The notes under the pieces: model-generated | Databases searched by the model: none | Told to the model about the DNA's origin: nothing | The model's input: the letters and a program-made list of their open reading frames with translations, nothing else | Assembly (NCBI GenBank): GCA_030789695.1 | Contig: JAULAV010003402.1 | Location: 1-64,000, forward strand | Direction: 5' to 3' | Length of the DNA: 64,000 bases | DNA from: Scilla litardierei | Lineage: Eukaryota; Streptophyta; Magnoliopsida; Asparagales; Asparagaceae | Part shown: positions 41,626-52,047 of the stretch, one piece after another | How positions within the stretch are numbered: position 1 is the stretch's first letter | Layout: every line of letters begins with the position of its first letter | Translations under genes and position numbers: made by a program

Positions 41626-43345
41626 TGATGTGTCCATATTTTACATCTTTTCATAGCATCATTCCATTGCAATTCACGCCATTTTCGCACCCACATCCCG
41701 TATTTTCCTACGATATTGCAATTCTAACGTTATATTCAAGTTTTGTAGTGTTTTATGGATTTTCAGGGATTTTGGAGCGATTCGGGACCCATTTTGGATA
41801 TGGACACATCTGGCATACCCGTGAGCCCATTGGCGAAGCTCTACAGGAGTTCGTCGAGTTTTTGGAGCCATGGAAGGAGTGGAGGAGATTGCCAGGAGAT
41901 GAGGAGAAGCTGCAAAGAAGCAGCTCAGGATTTCCCAGGTAACTCGACCGAGCTGAGCAGCTGCTCGGTTGAGCAGAGGCAAGACGAAGAATGGAGTAGA
42001 TACGCAGGCTGCTTGGACCGAGCACCCATAGTGCTCGGTCGAGTAGCTCCTATCTTCGAAGCACGATCAACCTCCTACTCGAGCCGAGCAGATCTTATAG
42101 CAACCGAGTCAGTTGGCTGCTCGACCGTGCAAGGCTGACTTCGACCGATCAGACAGAGTGGCATATTTTGGAGAAGCACGACTCCCTGACATACTCGATC
42201 GAGTAGGAGGGCAGCTCGACCGAGCAGCCTGACCGAGCAAGCCTCTGCTCGACCGAGTCACTGACTCGGTCGATGACACTGAAGGCTATTTTTGGAATTT
42301 CTCACGTGGCCGTCTGAAGCGTGCTTGTGAGTGAAGTGTGGATCTGGGTTGTGCGAAAGGGGAGAGTTCATTCTATTGTAGTTTTTGAATTATTTTTAGA
42401 GAGAGAGAGGATATTAGGAAACGTTGTTAGATCTAAACCTAATTGCTTGGAGATTATTGGATTATTTTTGGGAGTTCTATTGCGATTTGCGTTTTGGAAT
42501 CTTTGGGATATCTTCGGATTGATGTTTGCTGCTATTCTTCTTCGTCTTTGGTACGTAAGGTTTTCAATTTTTATTCGATTAATTTGCTACGATGTTTTCT
42601 CCTTTTAAAATCGTATTTTTATTCGTTAAAATCGCTATGAGTGAGTAGTCTCTTTTAGGGTTGATGGGTTAGCCCTAAGACTTTAGGAGGAAGATGTAGA
42701 TCTGGATCTCTAGGTTGAATTAGGAATAAAGGGGAGTATTTCGGTCGATCCTACCGGATCCCTAGGATAACCCGCACTGAGATCATGCCCACGGTCTGTG
42801 GAATTGATGAGCTTAAGGGGTATCCTTGGGATTTGAAAAGGGAAATCGGTGTATTCAACCAATGCTCGTGACCATGCATGGCTCGTGCCTTGAGGGGATC
42901 CACCGACGAACTATATCGCTACATTGACGGCTACCGCCATTGTGTCAAGGAGAGCCACCGAAATACCTCTCAATTCTAATCCACGAGAGTGATACGAATT
43001 GAGAGATTAATCCCCTACCCTAATGCAACGTAAGGATCCTATTCCAACATCGATCTCCGACGGTCTCAGCAGTGATCCCTAAAACCCTAGTCCTTTTATT
43101 ATCAAGTCCACAATAATACCACAACCAATCCTTCAACCCGACAGCTATCTCACTCTGAGATATAAAAAATAAGCTGAGACCTCAAATACATTGTCACCGT
43201 CCCTGTGGGATCCGACATCTTTTATACTATAATTTGACACCGTCCGCTTGCGGATAGAGCCTGGAATTGACACCTAGGAGCCATATCATGCCTAGCGATC
43301 GTGACACCACTAGGTGAAATTTAGGTGTAGGTTCCGGGTGCGTCA
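41626..43345 (+). repeat. 3' LTR of element E
   Basis: Starts TGATGTGTCCATATTTTACA and ends CCGGGTGCGTCA; followed by target duplication ATGAC. It carries the second copy of the CTCGACCGAG palindrome cluster at 41941-42275; several palindromes differ from the first LTR by single changes (for example TGCTTGGACCGAGCAC, GCTCGACCGTGCAA). Confidence 0.9.
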
Positions 43346-43350
43346 ATGAC

Positions 43351-44971
43351 ATCATATCAGATATGGACTGGCAAGAAACCCAGCCTTAATCACTTAAGGG
43401 TGTGGGGTTGTCCGGCATATGTCAAAAGGCATAATCCAGACAAATTGGAAGATAGATCTATTTTGTGTAAATTCATTGGGTTCCCGAGACATTCATTAGG
43501 ATAAATCTTTTACCATCCAGAGCAACAAAAAATTGTTGTCTCTAGACATGCCACTTTTTTAGAAAAGGAGTTCCTTGTGAAGGAATCCACTAGCAAGGTA
43601 ATTGATTTGGATGAATGTTTGGAAGAAGTACTTACACAAGAACAAGTGTCTGAACCAGTGGGAGAATCAGAACCTGATATCTCTCACCCAGTCGTTAGGA
43701 AGTTCGATAGGATTCCTCAAGTCCCTGATAGGTACTACGGTTTTCTCATAGACGGAGGGATTAAGGATAGCATCATATTGGATGATGATCCTATTAACTT
43801 CCAGGATGCCATAAAGAGTAGAGACTCTAATAAATGGCTAGATGCATTGAAATCCGAAATAGACTCCATGCACGTGAATAAGGTATGGACCATAGAAAAC
43901 GTGCCCAAGGGAAGCACTCACATTGGCTGCAAATGGATCTTCAAGAAGAAGATTGGTGCAGATGAAAAAATAGAGACGTACAAGGCTAGGTTGGTTACGA
44001 AAGGTTATCGTCAGATTCTAAGAATAGATTATGACAAGACTTTCTCACCAGTCGCCATGCACAAGTCTATCCGGATTGTACTCGCTATTGCTGTCCACTA
44101 TGACTACGAAATTTGGCAAATGGATGTAAAAACTGCGTTTCTAAACGATGATTTAGAGGAGCAGATTTACATGACTCAGCCAGAAGATTTCGAAGTCAGT
44201 GGGAGCAAAGGAAAAGCGTGTAGACTGCAAAGATCCATCTATGGACTACATCAGGCTTCAAGAAGTTGGAACATCCGTTTTGACAAGACAATCAAAGAGT
44301 TTGGTTTTGTCAGAAATGAGGATGATCTGTGCATCTATAAAAGGACCAGTAACAATTCTTTAGTTATCCTCGTACTGTACGTGGATGATATTCTGATAAT
44401 AGGTAACAACATAGAGATGTTGAAGTCTGTTAAAGCATAGCTATCAACTAACTTCTCCATGAAAGACTTGGGAGAAGCATCCTACATATTGGGTGTAAAG
44501 ATCCATAGAGAGAGATCTAAACGGATGCTAGGACTCTCCCAAACCAGGTACATTGACACCGTGCTAAAACGATTTAGCATGGAAAACAGTAAGGGTGGTT
44601 TAATGCCAGCCAATCATGGAATAAACCTTTCTAAGAAGATGTCTCCAGAAACTGACTTGGAAAAGGATCACATGAGTAAGATCCCATATGCTTCAGCAGT
44701 AGGATCTATCATGTATTCCATGATCTGTACCAGACCCGATGTCGCTTATGCACTAGGTGTAGTAAGTCGATATCAGTCTAACCCGGGAGAAGAACACTGG
44801 AGAGCAGTCAAGACAATTCTTAAGTATTTGAGAAGGACTAAAGACTTAGTCTTGATTTTTGGAAGTGAAGAGCTCAAGGTTGAAGGCTTCACAGATTCTA
44901 ACTTTCAGAGTGATATAGATGATAGTAAATCAATCTCTAGATATGTTTTCACTCTCAACGGAGGAGCAGTC
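43351..44971 (+). pseudogene. Copia-F integrase end, reverse transcriptase and partial RNase H (pol part 2)
   Basis: Resumes the frame broken at 31184 (IWTGKKPSLNHLRVWGCPAY). A stop at 43502 precedes the RT ORF at 43577-44440: WLDALKSEIDSMHVNKVWTI, KARLVTKGYRQI, QMDVKTAFLND, IYGLHQASRSW and the catalytic YVDD at 44378-44389. A stop at 44438 is followed by 44459-44971 (MKDLGEASYILGVKIHRERS, YASAVGSIMYSMICTRPDVA, then GFTDSNFQSDIDDSKSISRY). Homology ends after FTLNGGAV at 44971, in the middle of RNase H; the 3' LTR is absent. Confidence 0.92.
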
Positions 44972-45770
44972 AAACCTTGTGATTTTATCTACTCTTCCCA
45001 CGGGAGCTTGAGCTCTAGGGTGCATAGTCGGCCCGATCTCGACCTAGGATTTCTCGCACACAAGAGAAAACTCGAAGAGTATGTAAGTCAAAACATAGCG
45101 ACATTGGTCGGAGATAGAATAAAACCTGTGATTTATCTACTCTTCCCATGTGAGCTCTAGCTCTAGGCCGCATTTTCGGCCCGATCTTGACCTAGGGTTT
45201 CTCACACACAAGAGAAAACTTGAAGAGTGTGTAAGTCGAAATGTAGCGATATAGGTCGGAGATAGAGTAAAACCTGTGATTTTATCTACTCGTCCCGTGG
45301 GAACTCGAGCTCTAGGGCAGATTGTTGGTCCGATCTCGACCTAGGATTTCTCGTACACAAGGGAAAACTCGAAGAGTGTGTAAGTAGAAACGTAGCGACA
45401 TAGGTCAGAGATAGAGTAAAACATGTGAATTTATCTACTAGGTCTTCCCGTGGGAGCTCGAGCTCTAGGGCACAGTGTCGGCCTACTCGGGGAAGCTCTA
45501 ACGACTAGGTGGTCTGCTCTGGATGATCAAGATGACCTTTATAGAGGTGCTTTTTATCTCGTGGGAGCTCGACCTTTTATATAGGTGGTCAGAGATAGAG
45601 TAAAACCTGTGAATTTATCTACTAGGTCTTCCCATGGGAGCTCGAGCTTTAGGGCGCAGTGTCGGCCTACTCGGGGAAGATCTTACGACTATGTGGTCTG
45701 CTCTGGATGATCAAGACGACCTTTATAGAGGTGCTTTTTATCTCGGAGGGGATCTAAAACTGTCATTCAA
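44972..45770 (+). repeat. Tandem array, units of about 148 bp plus two longer variants
   Basis: Units begin with AAAACCTGTGATTTTATCTAC or a close variant at 44972, 45121, 45269, 45418 and 45602. The first three are 148-149 bp and share the ACCTAGG-TTTCTC-CACAAG-GAAAACT-GAAGAG block. Units four and five are longer and carry a different second half with GGCCTACTCGGGGAAG and GACCTTTATAGAGGTGCTTT. The first unit directly abuts broken copia RNase H. An open frame continuing into the first unit is accidental. Confidence 0.88.
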
Positions 45771-45861
45771 ACAACATGTCGTTTGTACAAACGTAAGAAC
45801 AAAAATTTTATTGATAATACTTCAAGGTGGTAGGATCAGAGGATGATGGGTAACCTGTCTC
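45771..45861. other. Junction between tandem array and element D'
   Basis: Short unassigned stretch between the array and the truncated gag of element D'. The D' homology stops after the block MLHID at about 45862. Confidence 0.4.
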
Positions 45862-47815
45862 TCAATCTATGTGCAGCATCGGCCTCGTGATAGGATGGGC
45901 AGCTTTCTCGGCGTTCTGGGCCTGGGTCAGCCGGAGAGGTTCTGTAGGAGTTCGCCCTTCGCGCATCTGGCCTGCTTGTTCAATGAATCTCTGAAGGTGG
46001 CCACCCAATATGAGCTGCTCTGAGTCCCTCTTCAGGCTGAAGCAGCCGTCGGTATCATGGCCATGGTCATGGTGATACCGACAATACCTTTGCATGTTCC
46101 TGCTGGTGGGCCTTGTCCGCATCTCCGGCGGCACGTCCCTGAGAAATCCGCTCGCCAAGGCCGCCACCATCACCTCCACCAGGGAGGCATTGATTCTTGT
46201 GTTACTAACCTCCTGCAGCCTTTTGGGTCCGCCTCCTAGAGTAGGGTTCTTGGGGGCGATGAATCCCCTCAGTGGTTTGGGGCGATCCTACCCACGAGGG
46301 CCACCCTGGTCACGCCCTCGGGGACGATCTTGGTCGTGCCCTTCGGGACGTTCCTCCTACCTCGGCCGTTGGTTGGGCCTTGCCCCAACACGGGGGGCTT
46401 TGGCTGGTGCGGCTTCCTTCTCTACCCCTAAGGCCTCCTCGCTCAGCATTAACTTCTCTGCTCTGGTGAAGAGGTCGTCAAGGTTGGTGGGTGGATCATG
46501 GATCAATGACTTATGCAGACTCATATTCACCAGCCCTCTCTTGAAGGCCGCCATGACGAGCTCATCCCCGCAGCTCGTCACTTTGAGTCTCTCCGCGTTG
46601 AAGTGCTTTAGAAATCTACAGATGGTCTCACCCTCCCTCTGAACCACCATGAACAGATAGTCTGATGCCCTCCTCCTTCTTCTCACCGTCAAGAACTATT
46701 GGCAGAACTTTCGGGAAAGGTCGTCAAATGAGTCAATGGAGCGGTCAGGCTGACCGTTGTACCACTCCAATGCTGACTTCTTCAAGGTTGTCTAGAAAGC
46801 TCGGTAGAGGATGGCGACATCCGCTCCGTGGATCTCCATCACGCCTCGATACTGTTGCACATGCTCCAGGGGATCGTCCAAACCGTCATAGAGTTCAAAC
46901 TGAGTTAGTTTGAACCTATAAGGCACCGGGGCTGAGATCACCCTTCGGGTCAGCAGGTTGGCTTCTTCGGGGTTGGGGGAGGTGTCGGCGACCTTCGAAG
47001 AATGTTATTGTCGCTCCGATGCTCCCGCCGATGGTTTGCACCGCCAGATGAGCCACCCGGTACTCAGAGGCATTCCTCCCTCTCTCACGAGGGGTTGGAC
47101 TGTGGTCTCGATCCCTCGGCTGCCAGTCACCATGCTTAGGAGAGTGGCGATCTGGCCGGGGCAGACTCCTGCTATGATATTCGCATCCTCCTCGCATTGG
47201 GCTAGGCGACCTCCCGTGGTGATAGCTCTCCACTAGAAGGTCCAACACGGGGTTCCTCTGCACCATCGAGGCCGACGCCAGAGGGACTCCCTGGCACCCC
47301 TCTTGAAGCCTCTCCCTTTCAGTATCGAGGAGGCAAAGCCATCGAATGGACGCTTCCTCCTCTAGTCGCTTCTGATGAGCGGCCTCCTCCTCCTTATTGA
47401 TCTCCCTTTGCAGAGAGGCTACACCCGATTCTTCTAACCGCCTCTGCTGTGCTGCTACTTCTTTGTCAAATTGGGGGAGGAGGTCTCTCCTCACATTACA
47501 GAGCTCAGAGGGGCCTTCCGCCCGAGGTGGTCCAGCTTGCCAGGCAACGGTCCACTCCTCCATATCTTGGTAAAGCTCTGAAAGCTCTTGTAGATGCCGA
47601 GGGACGCATCCTGAATGACCGCAGCCGACCCCTCGAGGGGTTGATTCATTGGGGGAGTCTCTCGGGTAGAATGGGGCTCTTCGGCCAAGGACGGCCTCAG
47701 AGTGTCATTGATGATGGTCTCAAATTGACCCGGCCTCCTCAGAGGTGGAGGGGGTGTGACGTCAGGCGACTTGCCATGGCAAGAATTGTGCTGAGGACGT
47801 GTGGAGCCTACCATG
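45862..47815 (-). pseudogene. D' gag (truncated, frameshifted)
   Basis: Segments on the minus strand: TPPMNQPLEGSAAVIQDASL (47491-47847), a coiled-coil region QLDKEVAAQQRRLEESG-like (46916-47563), the gag core RRASDYLFMVVQREGETICR, FLKHFNAERLKVTSCGDELV and FKRGLVNMSLHKSLIHDPPT (46357-46692), and a zinc-knuckle-like CRYHHDHGHDTDGCFSLKRD (45862-46179). This C-x2-H..H-x3-H..C pattern is typical of Tat-lineage gag. Stops or shifts lie between the segments. It aligns with D gag at 57841-59640. Confidence 0.85.
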
Positions 47816-47829
47816 GATGTAATTCTCAT

Positions 47830-47847
47830 TCCCACAGACGGTGCCAA
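47830..47847 (-). other. Primer-binding site of D'
   Basis: In element orientation TTGGCACCGTCTGTGGGA, one base inside the LTR; element D has TTGGCGCCATCTGTGGGA in the same place. tRNA not assigned. Confidence 0.8.
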
Positions 47848-47848
47848 C

Positions 47849-48846
47849 TGTTGCGGGTCAGATCCGCCAACAATGAGATTTATTTTGAAGTGGAAATCAC
47901 GGATACAATGATTACAAGTTTAGGGTGAAGACAAGGCTATTCTCGATTAAGGACGATTTGTAGATAAGAATCTCAAGGTCGCATGTCAACCGGAGTAGGT
48001 CGACCCTCGATTGGAGTTGGTCGCCCTAGGTCGCTCCAACCACCGACATCAGGGGCGAGCTATCTGTAAGGAGAACAACTTGTCAGAAAGGTGAGGCTGG
48101 CTGTCAGCCCGTATCCCCTCCGATGCTTAAGTCAGCAGGTGGCGTAAAATGTATGCATGGGGCATGCTTGGCGATCTTAAGACAGATCGGCGAAGCGTGG
48201 CGACTTATCAGGAAGGCACAGATATATGGAAGATATCTGACCTTTAATATGTGAATGAGTTAGAGGTTTTAACTGACCAACAACCCCCTCTATGGAGGTA
48301 GGAGGGAGGTATTTATAGGGCGGAGAGGCAGTTGTTCGACATCCTATCAGCTATCGAATCAACCCATCTGGCACTCAAGTGGTGAAGCGATTGGTTGGCG
48401 AGCTGTGTCAGAGATATTTTCCGCATTAATGGTGGCAAATGGTGTCAGGTGTATTAATGAGACATGAGGGGTGGCCATCAGTTCTCGCCCTTAACCTCTG
48501 GCATTAACAGAGGGGAGGTGAGCCTACGTCACCCTGTCAGAGATATTTATGCCTGGTCGCCCTCGGGGGCGAGCTAAGCTCAGCGACCAAGCTCTGCTCC
48601 TCCGGACGGTGCTTCTTGTTGGAGGATAGGTGAGCTTATCCACAGCACGGTGAGCTTGACGGTCGGACGGGCGAGCTTCTCTGGTTGACCTTGGAGGCGA
48701 GCTAGTGGCAGGGAGAGGCGAGCTTCCCTGGATGGAGGTGACCTTCCGCTCAGGCTAGTGCCCCTTCTGGGGGTCGGTGAGGTGTTTACGTGGGCTCTTA
48801 GTGCATACGGGTCTTAATTACATGGGCCGGCCTTAAGGTCGTAACA
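47849..48846 (-). repeat. 5' LTR of D'
   Basis: In element orientation it begins TGTTACGACCTTAAGGCCGG and ends CTGACCCGCAACA. TATA box CTATAAATACC (minus strand, 48308-48318). It is about 1.0 kb versus 0.88 kb in element D, so the two LTRs differ by indels. Confidence 0.85.
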
Positions 48847-49246
48847 ACCCTAATATTATATTTATTGGGCTTTCATATGCTATGAAAATATCATTTGTAT
48901 TGAAGGATCGTATGTGTTTATTTATTGTCTGCTAAGCAGTTACGAGAGCAGTTCATCTATTGAAAGATGAATCAACACTTTTACTTTTTAGAAACATAAT
49001 CAAATTTTATACAGAACATATTCAAAATATTTAAATAGCTCTTATAACATAAATTGTTCTGAAACAAATGCATAAATAAATAGCTAATCTAGCAGGTCGT
49101 CTCTTTCGAAGTCGTCGGCTGTGAACTAGACTGGAGCATTTGTGATGACCAGGTTTGTTTCAGCTTTCTTTTTCTTGTTTTTTTACAGATCTTAGAGATG
49201 TTGCAGAGTTCTGCACACTCTAGACCAGTGCCCTTTCATGCCACAG
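48847..49246. other. A/T-rich stretch between D' and the gag-only copia
   Basis: No gene seen. Probably the 3' untranslated end of the gag-only copia, whose 3' LTR I could not find, or older DNA. Confidence 0.4.
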
Positions 49247-50042
49247 CTATGGCACTGGTCTTTCCATTCCCTCTTGAGTGGAGTGCATCATTTCTTTTGT
49301 TGTCATTTCTGCGCCAGGTGAACTTCCGCCTCCCTTCATTTCTTCGTTGTTGGACTTGGCCTCTGGCCCTTTTGTTATGTCCCTCTTTCTGTGGTCTTTC
49401 TTTTCTTTTGTTGTCTTTCTTCTTTTTAGAAAAAGATGATGAATTGTGAGCTTTTGGGAGGGGGCGGTGCCAGAGGGCCGCATGTTGTGAGTGGCGAGGA
49501 GAAGCTCTCTGTTTTGTTCAGCCATGAGTAAACATGACAGCAGCTCAGAATACTTGGTGAATTTTCGTTCACGGTATTGCTGCATTAGTATCACATCCTT
49601 TTCGTGGAAAGACGTGTACGTCTTTTCTAGCATGCTATCTTCTGAGACCTTTTCACCACACAACTCCAGGCATGAAGTGATGCTAAAAAGAGCTGAGTTG
49701 TACTCAGCTATGGACTTAAAGTCCTGCAGTCTCAAGTTCTCCCACTCATATCGTGCTCTTGGAAGCATAACATCTTTCTGATGTTTATATCTTTCCTCAA
49801 GAGCAGTCCACAGCTCAAATGGATCTTCGACCGTAAGGTATTCAGCCATTTGGGTCTTGTCCACATGGCGACGAATATAAATAATGGCATGCGTCTTTTC
49901 AATTTCAGTCGCCTTTCCATCTTTTGTCACAGCAGAAATGAGGGACTTAGCCCACAGGTGGAATTTAACATTAAGCTGTCAACTCAAATATTCCTGCCTG
50001 ATGCATCCTGCACTTCGAAATCGACGCTTGCGATTTTTGCCA
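49247..50042 (-). pseudogene. Copia-type gag (UBN2-like), broken
   Basis: Likely start at 50040-50042 (MAKIASVDFEVQDASGRN). A TGA replaces the expected Trp and a frameshift follows near 49990. From 49930 the frame is open for 227 codons: HAIIYIRRHVDKTQMAEYLT, PFELWTALEERYKHQKDVML, RARYEWENLRLQDFKSIAEY, LCGEKVSEDSMLEKTYTSFH and YREREFTKYSELLSCLLMAE-like text, then a Lys/Arg-rich tail. This is the copia gag family with the UBN2 domain. No protease follows. Gag would coat element RNA. Confidence 0.85.
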
Positions 50043-50969
50043 TTTTATCTAGCAGAGCACAAATTTGCATGAATTAATAATAATACATCAAACATTTTCA
50101 TGCGGAGGCAAATTTTAAATGAAAAGCTAATTGTGTGGACTAGTCCCACATAAATAAAAGTGTACAAAGTCCATATTACAGTCCATATTACACAAATGAA
50201 AGCAAAAAAAGAAATTACAATGTTGGAAACCTCGTGGGTCCCATTTATAAAATCTTCAGCTTCAAAAGTGGCCTCCGCCTCCATGGAAAGTAGTCATCGG
50301 TCTTGGACATAACATAATTTTCTCACTACAAATTTCTCTCAAAAAGAAAATAAAAGTGCAGGAAAAGTAAAATGTGGGACTTAAACAGCCGATCCAAAAC
50401 CACAATTAGCCATCCATGCAAAAATTTGTGCTCATCAAACATTTTCATTAGACATTTTCATCACAGGCATCACAGGCATCACAGATTCACAGAAGGATAA
50501 ACATAACGATTTAAATACTTAATAATTATTGGACCACTAGGCAACGTCATACACCGTTAGGTTAGGTGACTAACAGCAGAGCGGTCGTGTGATCTTCTTA
50601 ATTATTAAGCTAATGATGCACAACTAAGCATAAGTTTATCCACAGAATGAGCCTTAAACAGTGATGCAATGCATATAAGTATGATACTAGAATTGAATCA
50701 TAGAATGCAAAAATGTTGTGCTTGATGGGCTTATTCAAAAGAATTTGAAAAATGCCTCTAAAGTACATGTTCTTCATGAAAAAGGAAAGAGTTTTCCTTT
50801 TTATATACCCCCAATCAATCCCCACAAGTCCCCAAATATCCCCATATGGTCCCATTTTAGCCCCACATTTTAATCAAATTTTCTGCAATTTTTAGGCCCC
50901 CGAAAGCCTAATCATTCATATTCATTAGCCCACTCCCCTATTTCTTTTTCTTTCCTTTTTGTTTTGTTT

Positions 50970-51095
50970 TTTTGGCATGCGGGCCTGAAGTCCATAGTGT
51001 GGCTGCGGGCTTCAGGCCCGCAGCTTTGTATTTTTTTGGTTGTTGTTGCGGGCCTGAGGCCCGCGATGCAGCGTTGGGCTTCAGGCCCGCGGGCT
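50970..51095 (-). repeat. GCGGGCCTGAGGCCCGC palindrome cluster
   Basis: Three to four copies: GCGGGCTTCAGGCCCGC, GCGGGCCTGAGGCCCGC, GGGCTTCAGGCCCGCGGGC and a decayed GCGGGCCTGAAGTCC. Each can pair into a stem of about seven GC-rich pairs. Confidence 0.85.
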
Positions 51096-51189
51096 CCAAC
51101 CTTTTTTCGCATTGGAGGGGGAAGGAGGGGGCGGTGGCTAGGGTTTGCCGCCGCCGCCCCCTTCAGCGCCGGTGAGCGGCGGAATGGGA

Positions 51190-51400
51190 GGGGGTCCCGC
51201 CGAGGGCATGTCGGGCGGTAGCCCCGCCGGGAGGTGGGGGGGGGCGCAGCAGCCCCGCCGTGAGGCGAGGGGCACGAGGGGCAGCCCCGCCGTGAGGCAG
51301 GGAGGGCAAGTAGTAGCCCTGCTATGAGGTGGGGGGCACAGCGGGGCGGTGGCCCGCCGTAGGGCAGTAGCCGCGAGGGGGACCCTGCCATGAGGCCGTG
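51190..51400 (-). repeat. Imperfect GC-rich tandem repeats in leader
   Basis: AGCCCCGCCGGGAGGTGGGG, AGCCCCGCCGTGAGGCGAGG, AGCCCCGCCGTGAGGCAGGG, AGCCCTGCTATGAGGTGGGG and a decayed fifth copy occur in series at spacings of about 38-45 bp. Confidence 0.75.
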
Positions 51401-51735
51401 GGGTATTATGGTGGCGTCGACTGCAGGGCGGGCACAAGAGGGCAGGGCGTCGACGATTAAAAATCATTGTTCTATATTATTAGCCGAAAATTCCACTCCG
51501 ATCTGGCGAGCTTGATGTATAAACAAATCATGATCATGATTAAAAATTGAATTTTTAGGGATAATACCTCTAGATCCGTCCTCCAGATCTAGCGACGGTT
51601 GACGAAGCCTACGCGTGGATGACGACGCCCGTTTGAAGTAGATGAAGCCGCGCACGTGGATCTCGCGCCTTTCCTTCGCTTTCGCAACGATCGGTTTTTG
51701 TGTGGAAAATTATTTAGAGGCTCGTGCTGATAACG

Positions 51736-51864
51736 TGTTATGAATTATCAATCTGGGGAGGAGACACAGCTCTTTATTTATAGTGGATGGAGGAGCATAC
51801 AAGGATAGGGTACAATAGATACTGTCTTATCCTACGTAATCCTAATACAAATACATTATCAACA
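51736..51864 (-). repeat. Short LTR (129 bp) of the gag-only copia
   Basis: In element orientation it begins TGTTGATAATGTATTTG and ends ATAATTCATAACA. It carries a TATA box, ACTATAAATAAAGAG, at 51770-51784. The second copy was not found, so the start is inferred from the TG and promoter position. Confidence 0.5.
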
Positions 51865-51886
51865 ATAAAAGATAGTTTCTTAAGAG

Positions 51887-52047
51887 GGATTAATGTAGAG
51901 CCGGTGACACCTGATCCAATGGATCAGGTGCAAGACACAAAAAGGTGGGCCCCAAGGAGTACAAGCCCATGTTGGGGCTTATACTTTTCACCTTTTTTGT
52001 GTCTTATTAATGATTGGATCAGGTGGCAGCTTTTCTACATTAAATCC
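51887..52047. mobile_element. Foldback (MITE-like) element, 161 bp
   Basis: The left arm, from GGATTAATGTAGAG, pairs with the right arm ending TCTACATTAAATCC; further paired blocks are CACCTGATCCAAT with ATTGGATCAGGTG, AAGACACAAAAA with TTTTTTGTGTCTT, and GCCCCAA with TTGGGGC. Nearly the whole unit folds on itself. Inside the left arm is a perfect 10-bp palindrome, CACCTGATCC-AAT-GGATCAGGTG. No clear target duplication beyond the arms. Confidence 0.75.

Larger units (their letters stand above)
31185..43345 (+). mobile_element. Athila-like element E without pol, nested in Copia-F, target duplication ATGAC
   Basis: LTRs at 31185-32905 (1721 bp) and 41626-43345 (1720 bp). ATGAC is present at 31180-31184 and 43346-43350. 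A perfect tRNA-Asp primer-binding site follows the 5' LTR. The internal region holds a broken Athila-type gag and the very start of protease, then jumps to a 3' noncoding region; RT, RNase H and integrase are absent. It is non-autonomous. A 3.46-kb LTR-like insertion sits at 36537-39996. Without that, the element is about 8.7 kb. Confidence 0.92.
45862..48846 (-). mobile_element. D': 5' part of a Tat-type gypsy element (same family as D)
   Basis: On the minus strand: 5' LTR (47849-48846), primer-binding site, and gag down to the zinc-knuckle region, then a breakpoint at about 45862. The LTR end (CATTG.ACC/TCGTGATT.CCA and TCATTGTTGG.GGA, then GACC.GCAACA) and the gag sequence match element D on the + strand at 55052-59640. 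Protease and everything after it are missing. Confidence 0.88.
50043..51735 (-). other. Leader of the gag-only copia
   Basis: No supported coding sequence. It holds GC-rich palindromes at 50970-51095 and a G-rich run of imperfect repeats at 51190-51400 (AGCCCCGCCGTGAGGCG type, spaced about 38-45 bp). At its LTR end, CGTTATCAGCACGAG (51721-51735, minus) is the probable primer-binding site. Confidence 0.55.
49247..51864 (-). mobile_element. Gag-only copia element with a very short LTR
   Basis: In minus orientation: a 129-bp LTR (51736-51864), a CGTTATCAGCACGAG primer-binding-like motif, a leader of about 1.7 kb and a copia-type gag pseudogene ending at 49247. No protease, integrase or RT. The 3' LTR is not found and may have been lost when D' arrived at 48846. 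The layout is that of a TRIM-like element that kept gag (TR-GAG type), known in plants. Confidence 0.65.

Noticed and set aside
45160..45420. RNase H continuation of Copia-F into the tandem array (frame open to 45160)
   Set aside because: Copia homology ends at FTLNGGAV; the rest of the frame is the first unit of the array, also present in non-coding frames in later units.
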